Source of the DNA: Bacteroidales bacterium
GTDB lineage: Bacteria > Bacteroidota > Bacteroidia > Bacteroidales > Tenuifilaceae
Assembly (NCBI GenBank): GCA_025361485.1
Contig: JANYLA010000084.1
Span: forward strand, 1 to 56,896
Length of the DNA stretch: 56,896 bases
Direction of reading: 5' to 3'
In this document: positions 25,292 through 34,762 of the stretch, piece after piece
Position numbering within the stretch: the stretch's first letter is position 1
How the letters are laid out: every line of letters begins with the position of its first letter
Position numbers and translations under genes: made by a program
Notes under the pieces: generated by a model
What the model was told of the DNA's origin: nothing
The model's input: only the letters and a program-made list of their open reading frames with translations
The model's database searches: none

Positions 25292-26992
25292 CTATTTCTT
25301 ACCGTTTATCTTATTCTCAACGATAATTAATATCTCTTTTTCAAGTTCAATGGTTTTTGAAGTAATCATCTCACCTTCCTCTAAAAATTTGGCAACAATT
25401 GTTTTGTCATCTAACCCTGAAGCATTAATCTTAACATTTAGGAATGCTCCTAATACCCCCGAACGAGCAGCAAGCGCACCAACACCGGCATCGGTTACAG
25501 AATTGGGGTTACCAATAGAAGCCATTGCTTTCATTACCTCCAAGGACTCGTAGCAAAGTTTCATCACTTTAAATGGTACTTCGGTTGCATAGAGCGTTGC
25601 GTCTTGAATTGCTTTCTTGCGAACTGCTTTTTCATCTTCGTTACCCTTTGGTAAGCCAAAAGCATCCATAATCTTATTGAATGCATTGGTATCCTCATCA
25701 ACTAAATTGATAAGTTGATCCATATAGTATTTCCCTTTATCCGCCCAATCGGAAAACTCCTTCCAGCGATCATCCCAGCCAGCTTTATGAGCAGAAAGGT
25801 TTGCGACCATTACTCCTAATGCAGCACCAAAAGCGCCCATACTTGCTGCAATTGATCCTCCTCCAGGCGCAGGTGATTCCGATGCTGTTTCGTTAGCAAA
25901 GCCCTCGATGGTTAAATCGATTAGCCTTTTCTTCGTATTATCCCTTAATATATACTCAATGATTTTCTTTTCAGGATCGAATGGGGAAAGCTCATCAAGC
26001 CCCATTGATTTCACAGCAATCTTAATTATCTCTTTTTCGGAGATACCTGTAGAGCGTTCCTGCTTATTCAGAAAATACTTTCCAGCATCTAGCATAGCTT
26101 GTAAAGGAACAACACCAACCAGTTCCGAACCGGTAACTCTTAATCCTCGTTCAACCGCTTTCTTTGAAGCCTCTTCGAATGCAACATGCAATGGTGTAAT
26201 AGTAATATCGGTTAAATTGATTGAAACCTGCGCAACGCCATACTCTTCGATGAACCATCCAATAGCCTTACAGGCTTTCAATGCACCTGGGGTCCAAATC
26301 TCGTTCCCCTTCTCATCAAGCGCTGTTTTACCAGTTACCTGATTGCCAATGCGAACTGGTCTACCCTTCTCGCGAATATCAAAAGCAACGGCATTAGCTC
26401 TTCTGGTTGAGGTTGTATTGAGGTTAACATTATAAGCAATTAAAAAATTTCGTGCACCAACGGCTATTGCACCCGATTTAGGATTAAACTTTGCTGGACC
26501 AAAATCTGGTTTCCATAATGGATCTTGAAGTTTCTCGGGTAATCCTTCGTACTCACCTGAACGACAATTGGCAAGATTACGACGTTTCTCCTCTGTTGCT
26601 GCACTTTCGTAGCAGTAAACAGGAATCTGCAGTTCGTCACCAATACGCTTCGCAAGCTTACGTGCATAAACAACCACTTCTTCCATTGTAATATTCGAAA
26701 CAGGAACTAGTGGACAAACATCTGTTGCACCAAAGCGGGGATGTGCACCAGAATGCTTGCTCATATCAATCAGCTCAGATGCTTTTTTTGCGGCACGGAA
26801 TGCTGCTTCGCAAACCTCATCGGGAGTACCAACAATAGTAACAACAGTTCTATTTGTTGCCTTACCAGGATCAACATCTATTAATCTAACCCCATCAACA
26901 GATTCTATTACATCGGTAATCTGCTTTATAATGGTCATATCGCGACCTTCGCTGAAGTTCGGTACGCACTCAATCAATTTTTTATTATCCAT
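25292..26992 (-). CDS. ftcD: Glutamate formimidoyltransferase / formimido-THF cyclodeaminase
   Basis: The 566-residue bifunctional protein has an N-terminal formiminotransferase (about 1-330), with LIECVPNFSEGRD, the catalytic-region SGAHPRFGATDVCPLVP and VGARNFLIAYNVNL. The C-terminal cyclodeaminase (about 350-566) carries SPAPGGGSIAASMGAFGAALG and GNPNSVTDAGVGALAARSG. It transfers the formimino group of formiminoglutamate to tetrahydrofolate, giving glutamate, then releases ammonia to leave 5,10-methenyl-THF. The fused form and full length match the family. It lies downstream of hutI and a DUF4197 gene on the same strand, so it finishes histidine breakdown. The hutH and hutU genes are not in the window. 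Confidence 0.96.
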   Translation of the reverse strand: MDNKKLIECVPNFSEGRDMTIIKQITDVIESVDGVRLIDVDPGKATNRTVVTIVGTPDEVCEAAFRAAKKASELIDMSKHSGAHPRFGATDVCPLVPVSNITMEEVVVYARKLAKRIGDELQIPVYCYESAATEEKRRNLANCRSGEYEGLPEKLQDPLWKPDFGPAKFNPKSGAIAVGARNFLIAYNVNLNTTSTRRANAVAFDIREKGRPVRIGNQVTGKTALDEKGNEIWTPGALKACKAIGWFIEEYGVAQVSINLTDITITPLHVAFEEASKKAVERGLRVTGSELVGVVPLQAMLDAGKYFLNKQERSTGISEKEIIKIAVKSMGLDELSPFDPEKKIIEYILRDNTKKRLIDLTIEGFANETASESPAPGGGSIAASMGAFGAALGVMVANLSAHKAGWDDRWKEFSDWADKGKYYMDQLINLVDEDTNAFNKIMDAFGLPKGNEDEKAVRKKAIQDATLYATEVPFKVMKLCYESLEVMKAMASIGNPNSVTDAGVGALAARSGVLGAFLNVKINASGLDDKTIVAKFLEEGEMITSKTIELEKEILIIVENKINGKK

Positions 26993-27061
26993 AGTGTTAA
27001 TAAAAGTTAAACTTGCTATATATATAAAGGTGTAATGTAAAATTGTCAGTGTAATACAAAA

Positions 27062-27775
27062 TTATTCGAAGATCTTCTTTAGCAGATCGGTTGTTCTCGC
27101 TGCTGGATTATCGCGTATTTGTTCCTCCTCCTTTGCGATTAATTTAAATAAGCCGTCAATGGCCTTTTCGGTAATATACATCTCTAAGTCGGGGTTAACC
27201 TTCTTACCACCTGATAATACATTAATCTTATTGTATGAGTTTGCAACGTTTTCCCAATACTTAGTTACTTTAACTTTAGATATCGCCTCTTTAACAATTG
27301 GTTTGAATGTTTCTTTCAGTTTAGAAGAAGTTTTATCTTTTAGATAAATTGTTGCAGCATCCTTTGAGCCTCTAAAAATACTCATTGCATCGGTGAATGT
27401 TATCCCGGTAATAGCATCAATCAAAATTGGAAGTGCTTTTTTTGTTGCTTCTTCTGCTGCACGATTAAGCGACAGCTCAAAATCAGTGACCTGCTTTTTC
27501 ATTCCTGCCTTTTCAAGTGCAGCTTTAACCTTTATGGCATCTTTTGGAAACGGGATAAAAATATCAGCGTTTTTGTAAAATCCATCAACTACTGATGCCT
27601 TTTCAGTAGATTTTTGCGCACCAACCTTTAATGCTTCAACTAAACCTTTTGCCACGTCCTCGGCTTTAATTATCTGGCTGTATGAATTGTGTCCAATTGA
27701 AGATTTATTGATGCTAATAAAACTCGAAGAGATAACTATTATCACTCCAAGTAAAACAAGGGTTAGTTTATGCAT
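27062..27775 (-). CDS. DUF4197 exported protein
   Basis: The 237-residue protein has a hydrophobic N-terminal segment (about 4-22). The mature region is helical and matches what I recall of DUF4197: DVAKGLVEALKVGAQKS, NADIFIPFPKDA, LNRAAEEATKKALPI, TYLKDKTSSKL-type sequence and a C-terminal KAIDGLFKLIAKEE. The function of this family is unknown; members are periplasmic or lipoprotein-like. The ORF start overlaps the hutI stop by 8 bases, so it is translationally coupled to hutI and precedes ftcD by 69 bases. Its place inside a histidine-degradation operon is unexplained. Confidence 0.8.
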   Translation of the reverse strand: MHKLTLVLLGVIIVISSSFISINKSSIGHNSYSQIIKAEDVAKGLVEALKVGAQKSTEKASVVDGFYKNADIFIPFPKDAIKVKAALEKAGMKKQVTDFELSLNRAAEEATKKALPILIDAITGITFTDAMSIFRGSKDAATIYLKDKTSSKLKETFKPIVKEAISKVKVTKYWENVANSYNKINVLSGGKKVNPDLEMYITEKAIDGLFKLIAKEEEQIRDNPAARTTDLLKKIFE

Positions 27776-29021
27776 TTTTTATGATTTTTCCGTTTAATAT
27801 AACTGTGTCAACAATTTTTGATGTGTATGAATAAGGAATATATTCGTAGGATGGAATTGGTTTTGTAATATAAACATTTGCCACTTTGCCCTTAGCAATA
27901 CTTCCATGTGTATCGCTTATTCCCATCGCATAGGCTCCATTGATAGTAACGGCGTTGATTACCTCCTCTGGCAACATTTTCATTTTGATACATCCCAACG
28001 ACATAACAAACTTCATATCTCCAGATGGAGATGAACCCGGATTGTAGTCCGATGCCATAGCAATGGGCAAGCCTGCATTTATCATTTTTCGTACCGGAGG
28101 ATCGATCATCCCAAGGAAGAAAGCAGCTCCCGGAAGTAGCGTTGGCATAGTTTCCGAATTGAGAAGTCGTTCTATTTCGGCATCACCCGTAAATTCAAGA
28201 TGGTCAACTGAAAGAGCACCATACTTAACTCCCACCTGAATTCCGCCTGAATAATCTAATTCATTAGCATGAATTTTGGCTTTTAAGCCATATTTGATTC
28301 CTGCCATTAACATTTTCTCAGTCTCTTCAACGGTGAAAAATCCCTTATCGCAAAAAACATCAATAAAATCTGCAAGATCAGTAGAAGCAACAATTGGTAT
28401 CATCTCGTTGATAATCAAATCAACATATTCTCCCTGCTTTCCTTTATACTCTGCTGGTACAGCATGTGCGCCTAGGAATGTGGCCTTTATGGTTATTGGT
28501 GTAGTCTCTTTTAGTTTCTTGATAACTCTCAGCATTTTTAATTCATCCTCGGTAGAAAGTCCATAACCGCTCTTAATCTCAACAGCTCCTGTACCAAGTG
28601 CGATTATTTCATTTATCCGAGATAACGACTGGTTGTACAATTCTTCCTCGCTTGTATTATGCAATAGTTTGGCTGAGTTAAGAATTCCTCCTCCTTTTTT
28701 GGCTATCTCCTCATAGGACAAACCTTTTATTTTATCGACATATTCAATCTCGCGGCTACCAGCGTAAACCAAATGAGTATGAGAATCGCAGAATGATGGG
28801 AAAACCAACTTGCCAGTAGCATCAATAACGGTTATATCTCGTAAGGTCTCATATTTGGAAGCGTAATCCATACTACCAAAATCCTCAATTACTCCTTTAT
28901 TAATGTACAGAAAAGCATTGTCAATAGTTTCTATTTTTGACATCTCTGCTCCTGCAACCCACGTTTTTGGCTGATATTCAACCTGAACGAGTTTTTTTAT
29001 ATTAGTAATGAATATAGCCAT
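27768..29021 (-). CDS. hutI: Imidazolonepropionase
   Basis: The 417-residue amidohydrolase shows its metal and substrate motifs in order: FCDSHTHLVYAGSR (about 75-88), GYGLSTEDELKML, FLGAHAVPAEYKG, KIHANELD, VDHLEF and ASDYNPGSSPSGDM. It hydrolyses 4-imidazolone-5-propionate to N-formimino-L-glutamate, the third step of histidine degradation. The product feeds ftcD two genes downstream, implying the folate-dependent route rather than hutG hydrolysis. It is the first gene of the operon and divergent from a YfcC-type carrier. Confidence 0.96.
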   Translation of the reverse strand: MAIFITNIKKLVQVEYQPKTWVAGAEMSKIETIDNAFLYINKGVIEDFGSMDYASKYETLRDITVIDATGKLVFPSFCDSHTHLVYAGSREIEYVDKIKGLSYEEIAKKGGGILNSAKLLHNTSEEELYNQSLSRINEIIALGTGAVEIKSGYGLSTEDELKMLRVIKKLKETTPITIKATFLGAHAVPAEYKGKQGEYVDLIINEMIPIVASTDLADFIDVFCDKGFFTVEETEKMLMAGIKYGLKAKIHANELDYSGGIQVGVKYGALSVDHLEFTGDAEIERLLNSETMPTLLPGAAFFLGMIDPPVRKMINAGLPIAMASDYNPGSSPSGDMKFVMSLGCIKMKMLPEEVINAVTINGAYAMGISDTHGSIAKGKVANVYITKPIPSYEYIPYSYTSKIVDTVILNGKIIKNA

Positions 29022-29466
29022 GCAATTCGTTTTAGAACTTCGAAGTTAGTAAATTGCGATTAAACCATAAAAATAGAAGTTGTAAAACATTAAAATTTTA
29101 ATTAACGTCAACTCGATGTAAGAAACAAACTAAGTGCTAGAATAGCAATATTTTACCTTGAAATCATTATTGGAATGATGGAAAACTGGAATATTGGAAG
29201 AAAAAAGTTTGATGCAACCCCCAATATTCCATCATTCCAATCTTCCAAAAGCACAATATTAACGTTAAAATATTAATAAACAATAGTATAACAAGCCATC
29301 TTATATCGAACTCCCGTTAATTGCCGCTTGTATTGATTGCTGGATTCAATCATTTCATCATTCGAATAAACCAATTAAGGGAAAAGGGATGTTAAAGGGC
29401 AATGATTAGCATCAAAATGAAAAGTAATTTCTTAAATTGGCAAACCAAATCTCAAAAAAAACATTC
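29022..29466. other. 445-base intergenic region with an inverted-repeat core
   Basis: This is the divergent control region of hutI and the YfcC carrier gene. It holds the quasi-palindromic block at 29170-29248 and otherwise AT-rich sequence with no gene I can support. No clear promoter box was found for either gene. Confidence 0.6.
29170..29248. repeat. Nested inverted repeats of TTGGAAT-type units
   Basis: TTGGAATGATGGA (29170-29182) is inverted at 29228-29240, GGAATATTGG (29188-29197) at 29221-29230, and TTGGAAGA (29194-29201) at 29241-29248. The right-hand arms touch or overlap, so only some stems can form at once. The block is built from reiterated TGGAAT words and may be a small REP- or MITE-like element. 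Confidence 0.55.
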
Positions 29467-31077
29467 ATGGAACAGGAGAAAAAGAAAAGAGAATTTCCGC
29501 ATACATACGTCATTATCTTCTCACTGATTATAGTTGCAGCAATATTAACATGGATTGTCCCCGGTGGTGAATTTGCTCGTGTTGCTAAGGATGTAAATGG
29601 GATTAGTCGGGATGTTATTGTCCCAGGATCATTCGCAAAAGTTGAAAACCAAGGTCAATCCTGGCAAATTTTCACCTCAATTTTTCAAGGGATGAAAAGA
29701 ACCTATGATATCATCTTCTACATACTGATGATTGGTGGATCGTTCTGGCTAATGAATGAGAGTAAAGCCCTTGATGTAGCAATTTACTCTTTTCTGAATT
29801 TCACGAAGAGAATCGAACGCTTTAGATTTTTGAAAATAATAGGTGTAAACAATCTTGTAATCGCACTGATTATGATTTGTTTCAGCTTTTTCGGGGCTGT
29901 TATCGGCATGAGCGAGGAGACAATTGCCTTTGTTATCATATTTGTCCCGTTGGCCATTAGCATGGGCTACGATTCCATTGTAGGTATTTGTATGTGCTTT
30001 CTTGGTGCGGGTTTAGGCTTTGCAAGTGCATTGCTTAACCCCTTTACCATCGGTATTGCTCAAGGATTGTCGGGAGTTCAACTATTTACTGGGATTGAAT
30101 ATCGGTTTGTTATTTGGATTGTAATTAACGCAATAGGCATTGGATATGTACTTTGGTATGCTAACAAGATAAAGAAGGATCCGAAAAGATCACCCGTATA
30201 CGAGAATGATGAGTACTGGAGAATTAAAGGTGCCAGCGAAGAAAATGGAAATAAAACAAAACCTGCCATCTCTGCATGGGCAATATTTTCGGTGGTTACG
30301 GTAGTCTTTGCAATTTTTTCATTTTTATATCCAATAACACACCTTGCAATTGGCAATAGCACTATTTCAGCGCCAATCTTACCAATTGCAGCAATATTAT
30401 GGGTAATAGTTGGAATTCTTGCCTTACGCCACTCAGTTCAACTATTCATTGTAAATATCCTTTTCTTTACAATCCTTTTTTTAATTGTTGGGGTAATGGG
30501 TTACGGTTGGTACATAAAGGAAATAGCATCGCTATTCCTTGTTATGGGGATATGCTCTGGTGTTGCTTTCGGAAAAAATGCCAATCAAATTGCAAGGTTA
30601 TTCATTGAGGGGGCAAAGGATATCATGTCGGCAGCATTGGTGGTAGGCTTGGCAAGCGGTATCGTTGTAATCCTTGAACAAGGTAAAATCATTGACTCTC
30701 TACTTTTTTTCTCGGCAGGTGCAATGGAGGGCTATGGGAAATTAGTATCTGTGGCTATCATGTTTGTTTTCTACAACCTATTAAATTTAATTATTGCATC
30801 GGGTTCTGCAAAAGCAGCTCTAACAATTCCATTGATGGCGCAATTCTCTGATTTAATCGGAATTAGTCGTCAAACGACTGTAACGATTTATCAACTTGGT
30901 GGAGGATTCACAAACCTTATAACCCCAACATCGGGTGTAATGGTTGGTGTGCTTAGCATTGCTAAGATCCCTTACAATAAGTGGTTTAGATGGTTTTTGC
31001 CGTTAATGCTTATACTAATAGTTGTCGGATTCATCCTACTCATTCCAACCATTTATTTGAAATTGAATGGATTCTAA
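29467..31077 (+). CDS. YfcC/DcuC-family membrane carrier
   Basis: The protein is 536 residues from the ATG at 29467. An upstream in-frame TTG at 29437 adds ten residues with no support. It has about 12 membrane helices. Signature parts are TWIVPGGEFARV near the N-terminus, GMSEETIAFVIIFVPLAISMGYDSIVG in two adjoining segments (about 160-185), SGSAKAALTIPLMAQ and a late ITPTSGVMVGVLSIA. The family (C4-dicarboxylate anaerobic carrier/YfcC) includes arginine-ornithine antiporter-like and peptide or amino-acid carriers, so the substrate is unproven. Its divergent position beside hutI makes an amino acid or histidine-derived substrate plausible. The arcC-argF pair elsewhere makes arginine/ornithine exchange an alternative. 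Confidence 0.85.
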   Translation: MEQEKKKREFPHTYVIIFSLIIVAAILTWIVPGGEFARVAKDVNGISRDVIVPGSFAKVENQGQSWQIFTSIFQGMKRTYDIIFYILMIGGSFWLMNESKALDVAIYSFLNFTKRIERFRFLKIIGVNNLVIALIMICFSFFGAVIGMSEETIAFVIIFVPLAISMGYDSIVGICMCFLGAGLGFASALLNPFTIGIAQGLSGVQLFTGIEYRFVIWIVINAIGIGYVLWYANKIKKDPKRSPVYENDEYWRIKGASEENGNKTKPAISAWAIFSVVTVVFAIFSFLYPITHLAIGNSTISAPILPIAAILWVIVGILALRHSVQLFIVNILFFTILFLIVGVMGYGWYIKEIASLFLVMGICSGVAFGKNANQIARLFIEGAKDIMSAALVVGLASGIVVILEQGKIIDSLLFFSAGAMEGYGKLVSVAIMFVFYNLLNLIIASGSAKAALTIPLMAQFSDLIGISRQTTVTIYQLGGGFTNLITPTSGVMVGVLSIAKIPYNKWFRWFLPLMLILIVVGFILLIPTIYLKLNGF

Positions 31078-31104
31078 TCAAGCATAAAATGCTGATAGTT
31101 CATT

Positions 31105-31135
31105 AGGAGATTGGATATACCAAATCTCCTTTTTT
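31105..31135 (+). terminator. Terminator of the YfcC carrier gene
   Basis: AGGAGATTGG pairs with CCAAATCTCCT with one bulged A, followed by TTTTTT. It lies 27 bases past the stop and its T run overlaps the next promoter's -33 box. Confidence 0.8.
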
Positions 31136-31162
31136 GATCTTTCGATTAAAATCATATATTTG
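31133..31162 (+). promoter_or_regulatory. Promoter of the Omp85-like gene
   Basis: TTTG (31133-31136), an 18-base spacer and TATATTTG (31155-31162) match the Bacteroidota -33/-7 consensus well. The ATG is 20 bases further on. This is the best promoter match in the window. Confidence 0.65.
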
Positions 31163-31182
31163 CTAAACAAACCCAACTAACT

Positions 31183-32535
31183 ATGACAAAGAACCTTTAC
31201 CTAACCTTTGCCTTTATTTTGGCTTTTGCAGTTTGCTCTGCACAAAACGACTCGATTAAACAATCAGTTAAAAAGGAAAAAATCAAAACAGGATGGAATG
31301 TGGGAGGCCTCCCCGTTGTAGCATTCGATACCGATTTAGGTTTAGAATACGGTGCATTGGTAAATCTATTTAACTATGGCGATGGTTCAACTTATCCTCA
31401 GTATAAGCATTCTGTTTACGCAGAAGTATCACGATATACAAAAGGTAGCGGAATAAATCGACTTTTTTACGATTCGAAATGCCTGATCCCTAACTTAAGG
31501 GTTACGGCCGATTTAGCCTATTTAACAGATAAGACCTATGATTTTTATGGATTCAACGGTTATCAATCAATTTATAATCAGGAATGGACTGACGATAAAG
31601 GCACAACGCCTCCATATAAAAGCCGAGCATTTTACAAATACGATAGAAAGTTAACCCGATTTACTACAGACTTTCAGGGAAAGCTAACCGATAAGCGATT
31701 TGGCTGGGTTGCCGGTATTGGGTTCTACAACTTTCAAACCGATACCGTTGATATTAACAAACTTAATGAGGGTAAAAGTGGCTCCGATAAATTACCCGCT
31801 GTTGGTGGTGGCCTTTTCCAACAATATGTTGATTGGGGACTAATTAACCCCGATGAGAAAGATGGAGGCTTTGTAACTTACCTTAAAGCAGGTTTTGTTA
31901 TTGACACCCGCGATAATGAGCCAAATCCAATGAAAGGTATTTGGTCTGAAGCAGTAATAACCTATGCGCCCAGTTTTATGGGTGTTGGGAAGAAGTATGA
32001 GCATCTTAAATTATCAATTACTCATAGGCAGTACTTTACGCTGATTAAAGAAAAACTTTCTTTCGTATACCGTTTAGGATATCAAACTACTTTGTTGGGA
32101 GATTGTCCCTATTACCTCCAACCTAATATGACTACTCTATTTCTTAGAGGTGCAACAAGCGAAGGTCTTGGTGGCTCAAAAACGTTAAGAGGTGTATTAA
32201 GGAATAGAGTTATTGGCGACGGCATTGCTTTTGGTAACGTTGAATTCAGATGGAAGTTTGCCAAGTTCTATTTCATAAAGCAGAACTTTTATTTATCATT
32301 AAATACTTTTGTTGACGGAGGAAGGGTAATAAAATCTATTCCTATTGATCCTATTGTAAGAAGAAATAATCCTGAATATTTCAGCACAAGCAGTGAGTCG
32401 ATACACCTTAGCTATGGTGGCGGTTTAAGAATAGTAATGAATCAAAACTTCATTATTGCAGTTGATCATGGTCGAGTATTCGACAAAAAAGATGGAATTG
32501 CTGGCACTTACATTGGACTGAACTTCCTTTTCTAA
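31183..32535 (+). CDS. Omp85/BamA-like outer-membrane barrel
   Basis: The 450-residue protein has a signal peptide (about 1-20, ending CSAQ). The rest is strand-rich. Features of the surface-antigen (Omp85/BamA C-terminal) barrel are GFVIDTRDNEPNPMKGIWSEAVI and LRGVLRNRVIGDGIAFGNVEFRWKF in separate strands, with a final GTYIGLNFLF. It lacks POTRA domains, so it is a short barrel-only relative of BamA/TamA. Such proteins are frequent in Bacteroidota and their role is mostly unknown. It is monocistronic, with its own promoter and a terminator shared with uvrB. Confidence 0.8.
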   Translation: MTKNLYLTFAFILAFAVCSAQNDSIKQSVKKEKIKTGWNVGGLPVVAFDTDLGLEYGALVNLFNYGDGSTYPQYKHSVYAEVSRYTKGSGINRLFYDSKCLIPNLRVTADLAYLTDKTYDFYGFNGYQSIYNQEWTDDKGTTPPYKSRAFYKYDRKLTRFTTDFQGKLTDKRFGWVAGIGFYNFQTDTVDINKLNEGKSGSDKLPAVGGGLFQQYVDWGLINPDEKDGGFVTYLKAGFVIDTRDNEPNPMKGIWSEAVITYAPSFMGVGKKYEHLKLSITHRQYFTLIKEKLSFVYRLGYQTTLLGDCPYYLQPNMTTLFLRGATSEGLGGSKTLRGVLRNRVIGDGIAFGNVEFRWKFAKFYFIKQNFYLSLNTFVDGGRVIKSIPIDPIVRRNNPEYFSTSSESIHLSYGGGLRIVMNQNFIIAVDHGRVFDKKDGIAGTYIGLNFLF

Positions 32536-32565
32536 ACTTTGATTCCTGAAAAATATTTACAAAAC

Positions 32566-32597
32566 AAAGCCTCTTCCTTTTAGGAAGGGGCTTTTCA
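32566..32597. terminator. Bidirectional terminator between convergent genes
   Basis: A 12-bp stem (AAAGCCTCTTCC / GGAAGGGGCTTT, one G-T pair) closes a 5-base loop and is flanked by A and T runs. It serves the Omp85-like gene and possibly uvrB. Confidence 0.75.
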
Positions 32598-32649
32598 TTT
32601 AAGGTAAGTTAAGCCCTCCTTTAACTTGTCGCTTGCCACTTCTCTCTTT

Positions 32650-34680
32650 TCACTTCCCTCTCTCATCTTTCAATCTCTGCAAACCAAACATCTCGTCTCT
32701 GAACCTTGCAGCCTCAACAAAATCGAGTTCCTTCGCTGCGCGCTCCATCGATTTCTTTGTATTCTCGATGGCTTTTGTCAAAGCCTCTTCAGTCATATAC
32801 ATCACAACAGGATCGGCAGCATAGTCTATCTTTTCAGGTTCTACATAAGCATTAATACTCTTCGATTTATTAGAATGCTCCTGACCAAGCATCGACAATC
32901 TGGCTTTTATAATCTGAGTTGGAGTTATCCCATTCTCCTCGTTATATTTTAATTGTTTCTCCCTTCTTCGGTTAGTCTCATCAATGGTAATCTTCATTGA
33001 TTTAGTCATCTTATCGGCATACATAATAACCTTTCCATTGATATTTCGTGCTGCACGCCCCGCCGTTTGTGTAAGCGAACGGGCAGACCTAAGAAAACCT
33101 TCCTTATCAGCATCGAGGATGGTAACGAGCGACACTTCGGGCAAATCCAACCCTTCGCGAAGCAGGTTAACCCCAACAAGCACATCAAAGAGGCCTTTCC
33201 GTAAATTTTCTAAAATCTCAACCCTTTCGAGAGTATCAACATCGGAATGAATATACCGACAACGAATATTGAATTTAACAAGATACTTGGTCAACTCCTC
33301 GGCCATTCGCTTGGTTAATGTCGTAACAAGAACCCTTTCATCGAGATCAACGCAGCGATTTATCTCACCGATTAAATCATCGACCTGATTAAGGCTCGGC
33401 CTTACCTCTATCACAGGATCTAAAAGTCCGGTTGGCCTAATAACCTGTTCAACAATGACACCTTGTGTTTGTTGCAACTCATAATCGGCAGGGGTTGCGC
33501 TAACAAATACGGCTTGACCAATAATATTCTCAAACTCCTCGAATTTTAAAGGTCGATTATCGACTGCCGCAGGCAAGCGAAACCCATATTCAACCAGCGT
33601 ATGCTTACGAGAATTGTCACCTCCCTGCATTGCACGAATTTGAGAAATAGTAACATGACTCTCGTCGATGATTGTTACAAAATCTTTTGGAAAATAGTCA
33701 AGTAAACAAAAAGGTCGCATTCCTGCAGGCCTTCCATCGAAATACCTAGAATAGTTCTCAATACCTGGACAATAACCAAGCTCACGAATCATCTCGAGGT
33801 CGTACTCAACCCGCTGCTGAATACGCTTGGCCTCAAGCCCTTTACTAACACTTTTAAAATAATTTATTTGCTTAACAAGATCATCCTGAATTTCCTGAAT
33901 AGCAGTATTCATTCTTGCCTTAGCCGCAATAAATATATTTGCAGGATATATAACTGCTTCAGGTAATGATTCGATTCGTGAACCTCGTAAAGGATCGAAA
34001 ATCTCCAGTTCTTCAATATCGTCACCAAAAAAGACAACACGAATTCCATTATCGCCATAGGCCAAAAAAATATCAACGCTATCGCCTTTCACACGGAACG
34101 TTCCGCGTTTAAAATCCACTTCGTTCCTAGAATATAGGCTGTCGACCAACTGTCGTAGAAACAGATTACGGCTAAGTTTCTGTCCAACCTTTAGCCGAAT
34201 AGTGCTATTATAGAAATCCTGCGGATTTCCGATGCCGTATAAACATGAAACCGACGATACTACAATTACATCCCTCCTGCCCGAAAGCAACGATGAGGTG
34301 GTGCTAAGCCTTAACTTTTCAATCTCTTCGTTGATTGAAAGATCTTTTTCGATATACGTATCGGTAACCGGCAAATAGGCCTCAGGCTGATAATAATCGT
34401 AATAAGAAACAAAATATTCAACTTTGTTTTCGGGGAAAAACTGCTTGAACTCACCATAAAGTTGAGCCGCTAAAGTCTTGTTATGGCTAAGTACTAAAGT
34501 TGGCCGATTAAGATTGGCTACAACATTAGCTACAGTAAAGGTTTTACCTGAACCTGTTACGCCAAGCAAGGTTTGATATTTATCGCCTCGCAGAAAACCC
34601 TCTTCAAGCTGCTTTATTGCGCTTGGCTGATCTCCTGTTGGTTGAAATTCAGAGGTAAGTTTAAAATCCATTTCATTCAA
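32650..34680 (-). CDS. uvrB: Excinuclease ABC subunit B
   Basis: The 676-residue protein has Walker A GVTGSGKT (40-47), the beta-hairpin region YYDYYQPEAYLP, a DESH box (IIDESHV), helicase motifs VSATPADYE and QTAGRAARN, and a C-terminal UVR motif (KELDFVEAARFRDEM) that contacts UvrC. It loads on damaged DNA after UvrA and verifies the lesion for nucleotide excision repair. Length and motifs are normal. Met4 (base 34671) is an alternative start. It follows the lone receiver gene by 82 bases; no functional tie is apparent. Confidence 0.98.
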   Translation of the reverse strand: MNEMDFKLTSEFQPTGDQPSAIKQLEEGFLRGDKYQTLLGVTGSGKTFTVANVVANLNRPTLVLSHNKTLAAQLYGEFKQFFPENKVEYFVSYYDYYQPEAYLPVTDTYIEKDLSINEEIEKLRLSTTSSLLSGRRDVIVVSSVSCLYGIGNPQDFYNSTIRLKVGQKLSRNLFLRQLVDSLYSRNEVDFKRGTFRVKGDSVDIFLAYGDNGIRVVFFGDDIEELEIFDPLRGSRIESLPEAVIYPANIFIAAKARMNTAIQEIQDDLVKQINYFKSVSKGLEAKRIQQRVEYDLEMIRELGYCPGIENYSRYFDGRPAGMRPFCLLDYFPKDFVTIIDESHVTISQIRAMQGGDNSRKHTLVEYGFRLPAAVDNRPLKFEEFENIIGQAVFVSATPADYELQQTQGVIVEQVIRPTGLLDPVIEVRPSLNQVDDLIGEINRCVDLDERVLVTTLTKRMAEELTKYLVKFNIRCRYIHSDVDTLERVEILENLRKGLFDVLVGVNLLREGLDLPEVSLVTILDADKEGFLRSARSLTQTAGRAARNINGKVIMYADKMTKSMKITIDETNRRREKQLKYNEENGITPTQIIKARLSMLGQEHSNKSKSINAYVEPEKIDYAADPVVMYMTEEALTKAIENTKKSMERAAKELDFVEAARFRDEMFGLQRLKDERGK

Positions 34681-34762
34681 TATCTTGGGTAAAGATAGAA
34701 AAAAGAAAGATTTTTGAGTTGAATTCGGAATGAAAGAGAAGGGTAAATACTATGCAAAAAGG

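Noticed and set aside
25908-26342. A 144-residue plus-strand frame inside ftcD
   Set aside because: It is antisense to a well-conserved enzyme, has a low-complexity Ser/Phe-rich translation and no recognisable domain. It is a shadow of the ftcD codons.
29437-29466. TTG start for the YfcC carrier
   Set aside because: The ATG at 29467 gives a normal N-terminus, and the extra ten residues show no family similarity.
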